Assembly (NCBI GenBank): GCA_958296165.1
Contig: OY282447.1
Coordinates: 496,001-560,000, forward strand
DNA from: an uncultured Pseudomonadales bacterium
GTDB taxonomy: Bacteria; Pseudomonadota; Gammaproteobacteria; Pseudomonadales; Azotimanducaceae
Length of the DNA stretch: 64,000 nt
Direction of reading: 5' to 3'
Part shown: in pieces, positions 43,648 through 53,294 of the stretch
How positions within the stretch are numbered: position 1 is the stretch's first letter
Layout of the letters: every line of letters starts with the position of its first letter
Notes under the pieces: model-generated
Told to the model about the DNA's origin: nothing
Databases searched by the model: none
Seen by the model: the letters and a program-made list of their open reading frames with translations, nothing else
Position numbers and translations under genes: made by a program

Positions 43648-46600
43648 ATGACGCTGCCGCCCGAATCCAGAAGAGACCTTGAACGAGCGGTCGCGAGTGC
43701 CCGAGTGGCGGCCGAGAGGGGTGCCCGAGCCGCTTTGGAAGCGCTAGCCGTAGGGCATCACGAGCCCTACTCCCACATGCTGGATCAAGAACGCCACTTG
43801 CGTCGTCGACTTCGCGCCCATGCCCGGCAGCTTGGTGATCGACGCGATGCCGAGTCCGGTGACCAAGCCATCGAGCATCTTGTTCAGGAAGGCGCCTACG
43901 AACACTGGCATGGCATGTTGTTCGCTCGCTTCCTTGCTGAGAACAACTTGCTCGTCGAACCGGAAGTGGGCGTGGCCGTGACGTTGGACGAATGCGAGGA
44001 ACTGGCCAAGGAACTCGGCGAAAGACGGAGCATGGACAAGTGGATGCTGGCGGCTCGCTTCGCCCACTCCATGCTGCCGCAAGTGTTCCGGCCCGATCTC
44101 CCCGTGTTCGACGTGCAGTTCGCACAGGAGCACCGCCAAGCGCTGGAAGCGTTGGTGGAAGGCCTGCCCGCCGAAGTGTTCACGGCTTCGGATGCGCTCG
44201 GCTGGGTGTATCAGTTCTGGCAGTCGCAGAACAAGGCAGACGTAAACCGCTCCGAAACCAAGATCGGCGCGGACGAATTGCCCGCCGTCACGCAGCTCTT
44301 CACGGAGCCGTACATGGTGGATTTCCTGCTCGACAACTCCTTGGGCGCGTGGTGGGCCGCCCGTCGCCTGACCGACGCTGACATCGAGGCGGCGCAGTCA
44401 GAAGCGGAGCTACGCGAGAAGGCGGCGATCCCAAGCGTTCCACTTGACTACCTGCGTTTCGTAACGCAAACGGACCCGGACGGTCAATCGCCGTGGCGCA
44501 CCGCGGCCGGCACCTTTGATGGGTGGCCGGAGCAGTTGGCCAAGCTGAAGGTACTGGACCCCTGCTGCGGCTCAGGGCACTTTCTGATTGCCGCATTCGC
44601 CATGCTGGTGCCGATGCGCATGGTCTTGGAAGGCATGGACGCTAGCGACGCGGTGGACGCAGTGATCCGCGACAACCTACACGGGCTGGAGCTCGACGCA
44701 CGATGCGTGGAGATCGCTGTCTTCGCGCTAGCTCTGGCGGCTTGGCGCTATCCCGGCGCCGGCGGCTACCGTCGCCTGCCACCAATGAACATCGCTTGCT
44801 CCGGGCTCTCGGTCGGTACAACCAAAGCGCAGTGGACCGCGTTGGCGGCAGGGCAGCACGACCTCCGCATCGCCATGGGCTGGCTGTACGACGTATTCAA
44901 GGATGCGCCCACGCTGGGCAGCCTGCTGAACCCGGCGGGAACGGAAGCGGCCAAAATGGTGGATTGGGCGGAAGTCTCAGCGTTGCTGGCACAAGCCCTG
45001 GCGGATGGGAAGTCCGAGGAACAGCGCGAGACCGCGTTGGCCGCCAGCGGACTCGCGAAGGCTGCCGAACTGCTGTCAGGGCAGTACCACTTGGTGGGAA
45101 CGAACGTGCCCTACCTGCATCGCAGCAAGCAGTCCGAGAAGCTGAAGCAGTTCTGTGCACGGCACCCCGCCTCGAAGCAAGACCTTGCCACTGTGTTTAT
45201 CGAGCGGTGTTTGGACTTGTGCACGATGGGCGGCACGGCCAGCCTTGTGCTGCCGCAGAACTGGCTTTCCCTCTTGACCTACAAGAGACTGCGGGAAAAG
45301 CTCCTTAGACAGGAGACTTGGCATCTGTTGGCCTGGCTGGGCCCTGGTGCCTTCCGGACGATTACCGGGGAAGTCGTTAAAGCGATTCTGCTCACGTTGA
45401 GCCGTGAACGACCTCGCGGGCCCGAGAGTGGACTGTCGGACGACGATAGTGCGACCAATACGATGTGTGGCATCGACGTCTCCGCTTGCCCTTCGGTGGA
45501 AGAAAAGGCCATCCAGCTGCATAAATCCGCGGTTGCCGTCATCGAGCAAGCTCATCAGTTGGACAATCCCGACGCACGCGTGGTCTGGGCGGATGCGTCG
45601 CAGACGTATCCGCCACTCGGGGACGTGACAAGAGGATTTCAGGGAATAGCGTCGGCTGACTACGCTCGTTTTGGCCGCAAACACTGGGAGCTTCCAGCGA
45701 TCGATGGGTGCGCTTGGGTGTTCCAGCAGAGCACGGTGAATAACACGACGTCCTTCCAAGGAAAAGAGCATGTTCTTTGCTGGGAGGACGGTCGTGGCTC
45801 CTTGGCGCGTTCATCCGCTGCTAGAGTGCAAGGCTTAGAAGCTTGGGGGAAACGCGGTGTAGCGGTGTCGCAGATGGGGGCACTGCCGGTAACGCTGCAC
45901 TCTGCATCTGCCTTCGACAACAACGCGGCCGCGGTCATCCCTAGGCGAGAGGAGCATCTCCCCGCCATCTGGTGCTTCCTCTCTTCGCCCGAATACCACG
46001 AAGCCGTCAGACGCATCGATCCAAAGATGAACGTCACCAATGCCACCTTGGTCAAGGTGCCGTTCGATCTCGACTATTGGAGCAACATCGCCAGTTTGGA
46101 GTACCCCAACGGGTTGCCCAAGCCTTACTCGAACGATCCAACCCAATGGATATTCCACGGTCACCCTTGCGGTTCGGTAGAGTGGGATGATGTCGCCAAG
46201 CGAACAACTCACGGCGCGATTCGCACTGACGCCACGGTGCTGCAAGTCGCCGTCGCCCGTCTACTCGGCTATCGCTGGCCGGCTGAGCATGACTCGGACA
46301 TGGAACTCGCCATCGAACAGCACGAGTGGGTACAGGCCTGTGAGCCGCTTGTTGCCTTGTCAGACGAAGACGGCATCGTCTGCATTCCCTCCGTGCGCGG
46401 CGAGTCGCCCGCCGCAGAACGATTGCAGGCAATACTGACCGCGGCCTACGGCGACGCTTGGAACGATGGCATCCTCACCCGGCTGCTCGCCGACGCCAAT
46501 GGCGAAACGCTGGAAGACTGGCTCCGCAACCGCTTCTTCGAGCAGCACTGCAAGCAGTTCCACAACCGCCCTTTCATCTGGCACATCTGGGACGGGCGCA

Positions 46601-47124
46601 AGCGCGACGGCTTCCATGCCCTAGTCAACTACCACAAGCTGGCGGGCGGAGACGGCCAAGGTCGCCAATGCTTGGAATCCCTCACCTACAGCTACCTTGG
46701 CGATTGGATCACCCGCCAACATGATGGCGTAAGCCGCGAAGAACCTGGCGCGGAAGAACGCCTCGCAGCTGCCATAGCGCTACAGAAACGCTTAGCCGCC
46801 ATTCTCATCGGCGAACCACCCCACGACATCTTCGTTCGCTGGAAACCAATTGCCGAACAACCCGTCGGTTGGGAACCGGACATCAACGACGGCATCCGTC
46901 TCAACATCCGCCCTTTCATGGCCGACGACATCCCTAGCGGCAAGAAAGGCGCTGGCATCCTCCGCTCCAAGCCAAACATCCACTGGCGGAAGGATCGCGG
47001 GAAGGAGCGGTATAAGCCGCAAGAGCAGTTCCCGTGGTTCTGGCATGACGGCGAATTCACGGTGGAGCGTGTAAACGACGTCCACCTTCCTCTCGCCCGC
47101 AAACCGCAACGGACTGGGCCATAG
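43648..47124 (+). CDS. pglX: BREX DNA adenine methyltransferase PglX, copy 2
   Basis: 1158-residue paralogue of the first PglX. The N-terminal 250 residues and the C-terminal 250 are nearly the same (for example GAYEHWHGMLFARFLAENNL and RFFEQHCKQFHNRPFIWHIW). The region from about 600 to 800, where target recognition is expected, differs strongly. Motif I is LDPCCGSGHFLIAAF (near 303); motif IV is again NVPY (near 485). It is therefore likely to methylate a different site. ATG 43648; the SIR2 gene begins 10 bp after its stop. Confidence 0.9.
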   Translation: MTLPPESRRDLERAVASARVAAERGARAALEALAVGHHEPYSHMLDQERHLRRRLRAHARQLGDRRDAESGDQAIEHLVQEGAYEHWHGMLFARFLAENNLLVEPEVGVAVTLDECEELAKELGERRSMDKWMLAARFAHSMLPQVFRPDLPVFDVQFAQEHRQALEALVEGLPAEVFTASDALGWVYQFWQSQNKADVNRSETKIGADELPAVTQLFTEPYMVDFLLDNSLGAWWAARRLTDADIEAAQSEAELREKAAIPSVPLDYLRFVTQTDPDGQSPWRTAAGTFDGWPEQLAKLKVLDPCCGSGHFLIAAFAMLVPMRMVLEGMDASDAVDAVIRDNLHGLELDARCVEIAVFALALAAWRYPGAGGYRRLPPMNIACSGLSVGTTKAQWTALAAGQHDLRIAMGWLYDVFKDAPTLGSLLNPAGTEAAKMVDWAEVSALLAQALADGKSEEQRETALAASGLAKAAELLSGQYHLVGTNVPYLHRSKQSEKLKQFCARHPASKQDLATVFIERCLDLCTMGGTASLVLPQNWLSLLTYKRLREKLLRQETWHLLAWLGPGAFRTITGEVVKAILLTLSRERPRGPESGLSDDDSATNTMCGIDVSACPSVEEKAIQLHKSAVAVIEQAHQLDNPDARVVWADASQTYPPLGDVTRGFQGIASADYARFGRKHWELPAIDGCAWVFQQSTVNNTTSFQGKEHVLCWEDGRGSLARSSAARVQGLEAWGKRGVAVSQMGALPVTLHSASAFDNNAAAVIPRREEHLPAIWCFLSSPEYHEAVRRIDPKMNVTNATLVKVPFDLDYWSNIASLEYPNGLPKPYSNDPTQWIFHGHPCGSVEWDDVAKRTTHGAIRTDATVLQVAVARLLGYRWPAEHDSDMELAIEQHEWVQACEPLVALSDEDGIVCIPSVRGESPAAERLQAILTAAYGDAWNDGILTRLLADANGETLEDWLRNRFFEQHCKQFHNRPFIWHIWDGRKRDGFHALVNYHKLAGGDGQGRQCLESLTYSYLGDWITRQHDGVSREEPGAEERLAAAIALQKRLAAILIGEPPHDIFVRWKPIAEQPVGWEPDINDGIRLNIRPFMADDIPSGKKGAGILRSKPNIHWRKDRGKERYKPQEQFPWFWHDGEFTVERVNDVHLPLARKPQRTGP

Positions 47125-47134
47125 GACTCAGCAC

Positions 47135-48376
47135 TTGGATACCAACACACTTCACAATCCAGATCGATACATGGCCGACTTGCGCCAAGTGTTGTCGCAA
47201 GGGAAAAAGCGCATAGGCTTGCTGATCGGAGCGGGTGCGCCAACGTCCATTCGCATCAACGCCAACGGCCAGCTCGCCGACGACGGTGAGCCGCTCATCC
47301 CGAATGTGGAGGGCCTCACGCGGTCGGCTATCGATTCGCTCGACCAAGCGAACCAACGAGTCGTAGAGGTCTTGAGCGCTGAGCTAGGCAACGCGCCAAA
47401 CATCGAGGCCATACTCACCAGAGTGAGGCAGCTTGCGGAAGCGATCGGCGACGCCAAGGTGCATGGCCTAGATGGTCGCCGGTTCCACAAGCTCGCCGAG
47501 AACATCTGCGAACAGATAGGCAAGAGCGTCAGTGCTAAGCTACCGACTGGCTCAAACCCCTATCTCGATCTTGTCTCCTGGATTGTGGGTACGCGACGTG
47601 AACATCCAGTGGAGGTCTTTACACCCAACTACGATCTGCTGGTTGAAGAAGCGTTGGAGCGCCAGCGTGCGGCTTACTTCGACGGGTTCGTAGGATCGCA
47701 CCTCCCATTCTTCGATCCTGCTAGCGTGTTGACCGACAAGCTCCCGTCGCGTTGGACGCTGCTGTGGAAGCTCCATGGCTCTCTGGGTTGGGAGGAGCAA
47801 GGGCCGAACATCGTCCGGACCGGCCAAAGGAACGCCACGGCTCTGATCTACCCGCAGCATCTCAAGTATGAACAGGTTGGTCGATTGCCGTACTCTGCCC
47901 TGTTCGAGCGCCTGCGGTCGTTTCTCACGACGCCGGACACGCTGCTGATCTGTACGGGTTTCTCCTTTTCGGACGCACACATACTCGCAATTCTAGATGA
48001 GGCACTGGCCTCTAACGCCCATACGGCGATCTTCGCCTTTCAGCACAAGTGTCTCTCAAAAGAGCAATCGGCTACGAAAATGGCAAGGCGACATCCGAAC
48101 ATGAGCGTCTACGCAGGAGATGGTGCCGTCATCAGCGGCGTGGAAGGGCGATGGAAGCCAGGACAGGCACCCAACGAGGATTGGCAGCAAATCCGACGAG
48201 CGTTCTGGCGAGATGGGGACGATGTAGGCGAGTTCCTGCTGGGAGACTTTTCCAAGCTTGCCCATTTCCTGATGTTAGCTCACGCGCACCAGATCGAGCC
48301 TCTCGAAGCTGCGGTTGAAGAGCCTCACACGGGGAGTGACGGCGACACGCACGGGAGCATTGATGCTGAGTCGTGA
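47135..48376 (+). CDS. SIR2-domain NADase, partner of HerA
   Basis: 413-residue SIR2-like protein: the NAD-binding start RIGLLIGAGAPTSIRIN, the conserved EVFTPNYDLLVEEAL and a WKLHGSLGWEE segment. In characterised SIR2-HerA systems this protein assembles with the HerA ATPase and depletes NAD+ during phage infection. It starts with TTG at 47135 (AGGA upstream); ATG 47171 is an alternative. It overlaps the herA N-part by 14 bp. The 47-50 kb section looks less GC-rich than its neighbours by eye, consistent with separate acquisition. Confidence 0.8.
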   Translation: MDTNTLHNPDRYMADLRQVLSQGKKRIGLLIGAGAPTSIRINANGQLADDGEPLIPNVEGLTRSAIDSLDQANQRVVEVLSAELGNAPNIEAILTRVRQLAEAIGDAKVHGLDGRRFHKLAENICEQIGKSVSAKLPTGSNPYLDLVSWIVGTRREHPVEVFTPNYDLLVEEALERQRAAYFDGFVGSHLPFFDPASVLTDKLPSRWTLLWKLHGSLGWEEQGPNIVRTGQRNATALIYPQHLKYEQVGRLPYSALFERLRSFLTTPDTLLICTGFSFSDAHILAILDEALASNAHTAIFAFQHKCLSKEQSATKMARRHPNMSVYAGDGAVISGVEGRWKPGQAPNEDWQQIRRAFWRDGDDVGEFLLGDFSKLAHFLMLAHAHQIEPLEAAVEEPHTGSDGDTHGSIDAES

Positions 48377-49370
48377 CCCTACCTATCTCGGTGAAATCGC
48401 ATCAGTATCCGGTGCCGCTGTTCGTGTGCGTCTTGCACCGTCTGTGGCGTCCGGTCTATCGATAATCGAGGGGCGAGTCTACAAGATCGGCCAAGTCGGG
48501 AGCTTCGTACGGATACCCCAAGGCTATCAGGACCTGTTTGGCGTGGTCTCCACCGTCGGCGCGGAGGCAGTTCCCGATGGCATGGATACAGACGACACGG
48601 GCCGTTGGATGACAGTGGAACTTGTCGGCGAAGCCCTAGGTGGGGCGTTTGAACGAGGCATAAGCCAATATCCGAACGTCGGGGACTATGTCCATCTCGC
48701 GGTAGAGCACCATATCCGGGCTATCTACGGCAGACCGGGCGAAGGCAACGTCACGATCGGTTCTTTGTCCAGCGCGGAGAGCATCCCGGCCAAGGTGGCG
48801 CTCAACGAACTGATAACGCGCCATTCGGCAATTCTTGGATCGACCGGTTCGGGGAAGTCTACGACCGTCGCCAGTTTGCTCCGAGCGATGACATCGACTG
48901 GCGATGGCGCGCCGCCGAATCCCAGCGCTCGGATTCTGATGCTCGATGTGCATGGCGAATACTCGGCACCTTTGGCCGATGTCGCACAGGTGTTTAGCGT
49001 CGAACCTAACGACCATGAAGGGCCTCTCTATGTACCCTATTGGGCTCTTGACGCTAGCAACCTTCTTGATTTTTTGACCGGGGGCCTCACGGACAGACAA
49101 GAGGCGGCGTTTACGGACAAAATAACTGACCTCAAGCGCAGGGCGCACCAGCATCAGAACTTCGCTGGCGTGGCGTCCGCGTCTGTCACCGTAGATACAC
49201 CACTGCCGTTCAGCCTAAACCAGCTCTGGTACGACCTACTCGATTTCGAGGTCAGGACGTTCGAGGGGGATGACCGAGACCAGCCCGCGCTGGAGAGTAA
49301 AGGGGATCCAGATCGACTGATTGCGCCGTCGTACAAGCCCACGGTCTTGGAGCGAAAGGACCCTTCTTGA
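48363..49370 (+). CDS. herA: HerA-like ATPase/translocase, N-terminal part (split gene)
   Basis: 335 residues carrying the HerA barrel-like N-terminus (LGEIASVSGAAVRVRLAPSV) and the Walker A LGSTGSGKSTTVASLLRAM (near residue 158), then ILMLDVHGEYSAPL. The frame stops at 49370, just where normal HerA proteins continue into the C-terminal ATPase half, which is encoded by the next frame. One inserted base near 49366 would fuse the two. ATG 48363 lies within the end of the SIR2 gene. Confidence 0.78.
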   Translation: MLSRDPTYLGEIASVSGAAVRVRLAPSVASGLSIIEGRVYKIGQVGSFVRIPQGYQDLFGVVSTVGAEAVPDGMDTDDTGRWMTVELVGEALGGAFERGISQYPNVGDYVHLAVEHHIRAIYGRPGEGNVTIGSLSSAESIPAKVALNELITRHSAILGSTGSGKSTTVASLLRAMTSTGDGAPPNPSARILMLDVHGEYSAPLADVAQVFSVEPNDHEGPLYVPYWALDASNLLDFLTGGLTDRQEAAFTDKITDLKRRAHQHQNFAGVASASVTVDTPLPFSLNQLWYDLLDFEVRTFEGDDRDQPALESKGDPDRLIAPSYKPTVLERKDPS

Positions 49371-50239
49371 ATCAGCAGGCGTTGGGCATAACGAGGCAGC
49401 TAGACCTACTGCGTTCTCGTCTGCTGGACAGACGTTTCGACTTCCTACTTCATCCTGGCCCATGGGAGCCCGACCTCGAAGGCACGCCTAAAGCGGATTT
49501 GGACGAGCTGTTGCGTGGCTGGCTGGGAAGCCCGAAACCGGTGACCATCCTTGACCTATCGGGTATACCGAGCACCATCCTTGAACGCCTCGTCGGCGCT
49601 ATTCTGAAGATCACCTACGAAGCCCTCTTCTGGAGCCGCGAAAAGACTGAAGGCGGCGTTGAACGACCGTCGCTGGTTGTGATGGAAGAAGCCCACCGAT
49701 ATTTGGGCGCTCAAGCCAAGGGGCTGGCCTTGGAGATGGCCAAGCGGGTAGCCAAGGAAGGGCGAAAGTATGGTGTCGGGGCGATGGTTATAAGCCAACG
49801 ACCTTCTGAAGTCGACGAGACGGTGCTTTCACAGTGCGGCACGTTCTTCGCACTACGCCTGTCGAATCCCGACGACCGGGCCCGCGTTCGGGGAACATTG
49901 CCGGATGGCTTGACTGGTCTGTTGGACGTGCTGCCAGTTCTGCGAACTGGAGAAGCCATAGTCACCGGCGAAGCCGCCAAGTTGCCGATGCGCTGCAGAG
50001 TCGAGTTACCCGCCGAAGAACACCGCCCTCGTAGTGAAGATCCCGCGGTCAGCCAGAAATGGGGCATGCAAAAGCGCGACGAGGGCTATGGCCGTGTTGT
50101 TGCGTCTTGGCGGGCACAAAGTCCGCGTGCAGTAACGGAGGAACTGAACATTGAACGCGTTGCCGTGAGTGACGGTGTGACCTTGACGGACGAGCTCACC
50201 ATCACCGGACGCAACGCTGGAGACCAGGAGGAATCATGA
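49367..50239 (+). CDS. herA: HerA-like ATPase/translocase, C-terminal part (split gene)
   Basis: 290 residues continuing HerA: LGITRQLDLLRSRLLDRRFD, Walker B SLVVMEEAHRYLG (near residue 103) and the arginine-finger region ISQRPSEVDETVLSQCG followed by LPDGLTGLLDVLPVLRTGEA. The only start is TTG at 49367, overlapping the previous stop as TTGA. The two halves could be made by reinitiation, by frameshifting, or be a broken or misassembled gene. The next gene starts with a 4-bp overlap. Confidence 0.75.
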   Translation: MNQQALGITRQLDLLRSRLLDRRFDFLLHPGPWEPDLEGTPKADLDELLRGWLGSPKPVTILDLSGIPSTILERLVGAILKITYEALFWSREKTEGGVERPSLVVMEEAHRYLGAQAKGLALEMAKRVAKEGRKYGVGAMVISQRPSEVDETVLSQCGTFFALRLSNPDDRARVRGTLPDGLTGLLDVLPVLRTGEAIVTGEAAKLPMRCRVELPAEEHRPRSEDPAVSQKWGMQKRDEGYGRVVASWRAQSPRAVTEELNIERVAVSDGVTLTDELTITGRNAGDQEES

Positions 50240-50451
50240 CGCTTAAGCAGAGCGTAGCATCAACGAACCTACAGTCGGTGGGATACGACGAAGGTACTCA
50301 GACGTTGGAGGTCCAATTCGTGAGCGGTCGCGTGTACCAATACTACGGCGTTCCGGAAAACATGCATACGCAGTTGATGCGTGCGGCCTCTAAAGGGCAA
50401 TTCTTCAACACGTACATCAGAAACAGCTATCCCTTCTCGCGGGTTGGCTAG
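50236..50451 (+). CDS. KTSC domain protein
   Basis: 71-residue KTSC-domain protein with the usual core TNLQSVGYDEGTQTLEVQFV then RVYQYYGVPENMH and a C-terminal YIRNSYPFSRV. KTSC domains occur alone or fused to nucleic-acid enzymes and are thought to bind nucleic acid or protein partners. It overlaps the herA C-part by 4 bp (ATGA) and precedes the TrlF gene by 29 bp. Confidence 0.85.
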   Translation: MTLKQSVASTNLQSVGYDEGTQTLEVQFVSGRVYQYYGVPENMHTQLMRAASKGQFFNTYIRNSYPFSRVG

Positions 50452-50480
50452 GGAGTGGCGTTCCTGATGTAGGAGAGAGG

Positions 50481-53294
50481 ATGACCAACAGAGATCGCGA
50501 CTTCCCCTATCCCGGGGCCCGTTGGTGGAAGTTCGACGTGCATACGCACACGCCCGCGTCGGCGGACTATGGAATGGGCCGGCATCTGGCGGCGCTCCGA
50601 CAGATCACGCCGCGAGACTGGCTCCTGGGCTACATGCGCGCGGGCTTGGACTGCGTGGCGGTCACCGACCACAACTCCGGCGCATGGATCGACCGCCTGA
50701 AGGAGGCTCTGCAGGCGTTAGAGCGGGAGCGCCACAAGGATTTCCGCCCCCTAAAACTGTTTCCGGGCGTCGAGATCACGGCGAACGGCGGAGTGCATGT
50801 GTTGGCGATACTCAACGTAGGCTGTGAGTCTGCCGATGTTGCCGCGCTGCTTGGCGCAGTGGGCTATGAAGGAAAGCGGGGTGCCAGCGACTCAGCCGCG
50901 AAGTGCTCTGCCGTTGAGGTCGTCGAAGCCATCTGCGAAACGGGCGGTGTCCCTATTCTTGCCCATGTCGATGGCCACTCCGGTGCTTGGCAATTGCGCG
51001 GCAACAGCTTGGCGCCGCTACTCGATGTGGAGGGTCTGTTCGCGCTCGAAGTAGTCGATCCATCGCACGAAAAGCCGCAACTCTATAGAGACCGCAAGCT
51101 CAACTGGGCGGAGGTCATAGGTTCCGACTCGCATTACCCTGCTAGCACCGATGGTTCCCACTTCCCCGGCTCGCGTTACACCTGGATCAAGATGGGCAGC
51201 CTTTCGTTGGAGGGGCTTCGTCTCGCGCTCTTGGATGGCGGTGATTTCTCGCTGCGGCGCAGTGACGCGCCAGATACCTTCGATCCATTCGCCATTCCGA
51301 AGTACCTGATTGAAGCCATAGAGATCGAAGACGCCCGCTACATGGGGCGCGGTACCGCGGCTAGGGTCGCATTCAGCCCGTGGCTCAACGCCGTGGTGGG
51401 TGGGCGCGGCACCGGCAAGTCCACCGTCCTGCACGCCCTTCGCCTTGCCGCGAGACGGCAATCGGAACTGGACGATTTGGAAGAACGGAGCAGCCCGCGC
51501 TCTACGTTTCAAGAGTTCGATAGGGTGCCGAAGGACCGGCGGGACCGCGGCGGCTTGACCAAGGCCACGGCCGTTCGCTGGCTGGTCAAGCGCGACGACA
51601 TGCGCTTTCGGGTCCACTGGCGACAGGATGCCAGCGGCATCGTCGTCGAGTACCGCGACAGCGACCGCTGGGCGGAGTCGCCATCGCAAACGGTCACGCA
51701 GCAGTTTCCTCTTCGCCTGTTCAGCCAAGGACAGATCGCTGAATTGGCAGGCGAGAATCAGGCGCTGCTGCGAGTCGTGGACGACGCTGCCGAGGAGGTT
51801 GCCCCGCAACGAAGGCGGCTTGACGAGGCCTGCGCCGCGTTCAATTCGCTTAGGGCGCGCATCCGGGAGGTCGAACAGCGGCTACGGCGCGAAGATGTCC
51901 TCTTGGTGGAGTTGCGGGACGTAGAGCGCAAGTTGAAGCGCTTTGAAGACGCAGGGCATCAGACGCTCTTGATAGACTATCGGCGCCGCGAGCGCCAACG
52001 CCGTGTGGCGGAGCATCAGATGGAGTCGGCGAGGGCCGCCGCCGATCGCGTGGACGCCGCTGCGCAAACACTAGAGCTAGACGACGTCCCTGCTGGGGTC
52101 TTCTCCGTAGCGGATGAAGATCGGGAGGCTGATGCGGTGTTGGCTCGGCTTGCGGCGGCCGTTGGCACTACGGCTGACAGTCTGCGTGACGAAGCCACTC
52201 GTCTGCGACAGGCCGCCACCGAGCAGGAAGGACAATTGGCACGATCTAGTTGGCAATCGTCAGCCGACAAGGCCGCCAGCGACTACCAAACGCTCGTGCA
52301 AACGCTGCAAGCAGATGGAGTCACGGACCCTAGCGAATACGACAAGCTCATCCAAGACCGCACGCTGCTGGAAGATGAACGCAAACGCTTGGATTCCATG
52401 CGGGAGGAACGCGACAGGCTAATAGGCCAATCGGACGAGCAACGCGGCATCGTCCTCGAAGCCCGGCGGGCGATTAGCGCTGCTCGCGTCGGCTTCTTAT
52501 CCCACGCATTGGCTGGCAACCGCTTCGTTCGCATCGCCATCCGCGCCTATGGCTATGAGCAGAAGGTCGTCGAACGATCCTTGCGACAACAACTGGATAT
52601 AGTGGACGACCGCTTCGAGAACGACATCCTTTCCGAGGATGGCGAGGCGGGAATCGTTGCGGAGTTGCTGAGTGAACTGCCGGACGAGCACAAGCGACGA
52701 AGCGCGGAGATCGAGCGTCGAATCGAGCGCCTAAAGAACCGCATTGAGAGCGCTTGCGCTGGCAACGGAGATTTCAACGGCCACTTCAACAACTACTTCC
52801 AGCGCGAGTTCAACAGGAAGCCGGAGTTGTTGGACAAGATGCTCACATGGTTTCCGGAAGACGATCTAGTGGTGGAATATAGTCTCCAAAGCGACGGCAC
52901 GGGCTTTCGCCCCATCAGCCAGGCATCTGCGGGCCAACGCTCGGCGGCAATGCTGGCGTTCCTACTGGCCCATGGCGACGAGCCTTTGGTGCTCGATCAA
53001 CCCGAAGACGATCTAGACAACCACCTCATCTACGACTTGGTCGTGCGGCAGATGCGGGAAAACAAGCTGCGGCGGCAGATCATCGTGGTCACTCACAACC
53101 CCAACATCGTGGTCAACGGCGATGCCGAAATGGTGCATGCGCTGCGCTTCACGAATGGCCAATGCGTGGTTGGACAATCCGGCTCGTTGCAGGATGCCGA
53201 GATCCGCGAGGAAGTCTGCCAGATCATGGAAGGTGGCCGCGAGGCGTTCTCGCGCCGCTATCGGCGGCTTGGCACGGCACCACGCGATGTTTGA
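50481..53294 (+). CDS. TrlF-like PHP-domain plus SMC-like ATPase
   Basis: 937-residue protein combining an N-terminal PHP metallo-hydrolase domain (KFDVHTHTPASADYG, DCVAVTDHNSG, FPGVEITANGGVHVLAI, VIGSDSHYP) with an SMC/Rad50-type ATPase. Walker A is GGRGTGKSTVLHAL (near residue 305), the middle has long helical, probably coiled-coil, segments, and the C-terminus has SAGQRSAAMLAFLL, the Walker B LVLDQPEDDLDNHLI and IIVVTHNPNIVVNGDA. Likely a DNA- or RNA-damaging defence ATPase. Good ribosome site AGGAGAG before ATG 50481. It overlaps the next gene by 8 bp. Confidence 0.82.
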   Translation: MTNRDRDFPYPGARWWKFDVHTHTPASADYGMGRHLAALRQITPRDWLLGYMRAGLDCVAVTDHNSGAWIDRLKEALQALERERHKDFRPLKLFPGVEITANGGVHVLAILNVGCESADVAALLGAVGYEGKRGASDSAAKCSAVEVVEAICETGGVPILAHVDGHSGAWQLRGNSLAPLLDVEGLFALEVVDPSHEKPQLYRDRKLNWAEVIGSDSHYPASTDGSHFPGSRYTWIKMGSLSLEGLRLALLDGGDFSLRRSDAPDTFDPFAIPKYLIEAIEIEDARYMGRGTAARVAFSPWLNAVVGGRGTGKSTVLHALRLAARRQSELDDLEERSSPRSTFQEFDRVPKDRRDRGGLTKATAVRWLVKRDDMRFRVHWRQDASGIVVEYRDSDRWAESPSQTVTQQFPLRLFSQGQIAELAGENQALLRVVDDAAEEVAPQRRRLDEACAAFNSLRARIREVEQRLRREDVLLVELRDVERKLKRFEDAGHQTLLIDYRRRERQRRVAEHQMESARAAADRVDAAAQTLELDDVPAGVFSVADEDREADAVLARLAAAVGTTADSLRDEATRLRQAATEQEGQLARSSWQSSADKAASDYQTLVQTLQADGVTDPSEYDKLIQDRTLLEDERKRLDSMREERDRLIGQSDEQRGIVLEARRAISAARVGFLSHALAGNRFVRIAIRAYGYEQKVVERSLRQQLDIVDDRFENDILSEDGEAGIVAELLSELPDEHKRRSAEIERRIERLKNRIESACAGNGDFNGHFNNYFQREFNRKPELLDKMLTWFPEDDLVVEYSLQSDGTGFRPISQASAGQRSAAMLAFLLAHGDEPLVLDQPEDDLDNHLIYDLVVRQMRENKLRRQIIVVTHNPNIVVNGDAEMVHALRFTNGQCVVGQSGSLQDAEIREEVCQIMEGGREAFSRRYRRLGTAPRDV

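Noticed and set aside
48363-50239. Programmed frameshift in herA
   Set aside because: No classical slippery heptamer plus structure is evident at the junction; mutation, error or reinitiation are equally likely, so it is annotated as two parts.
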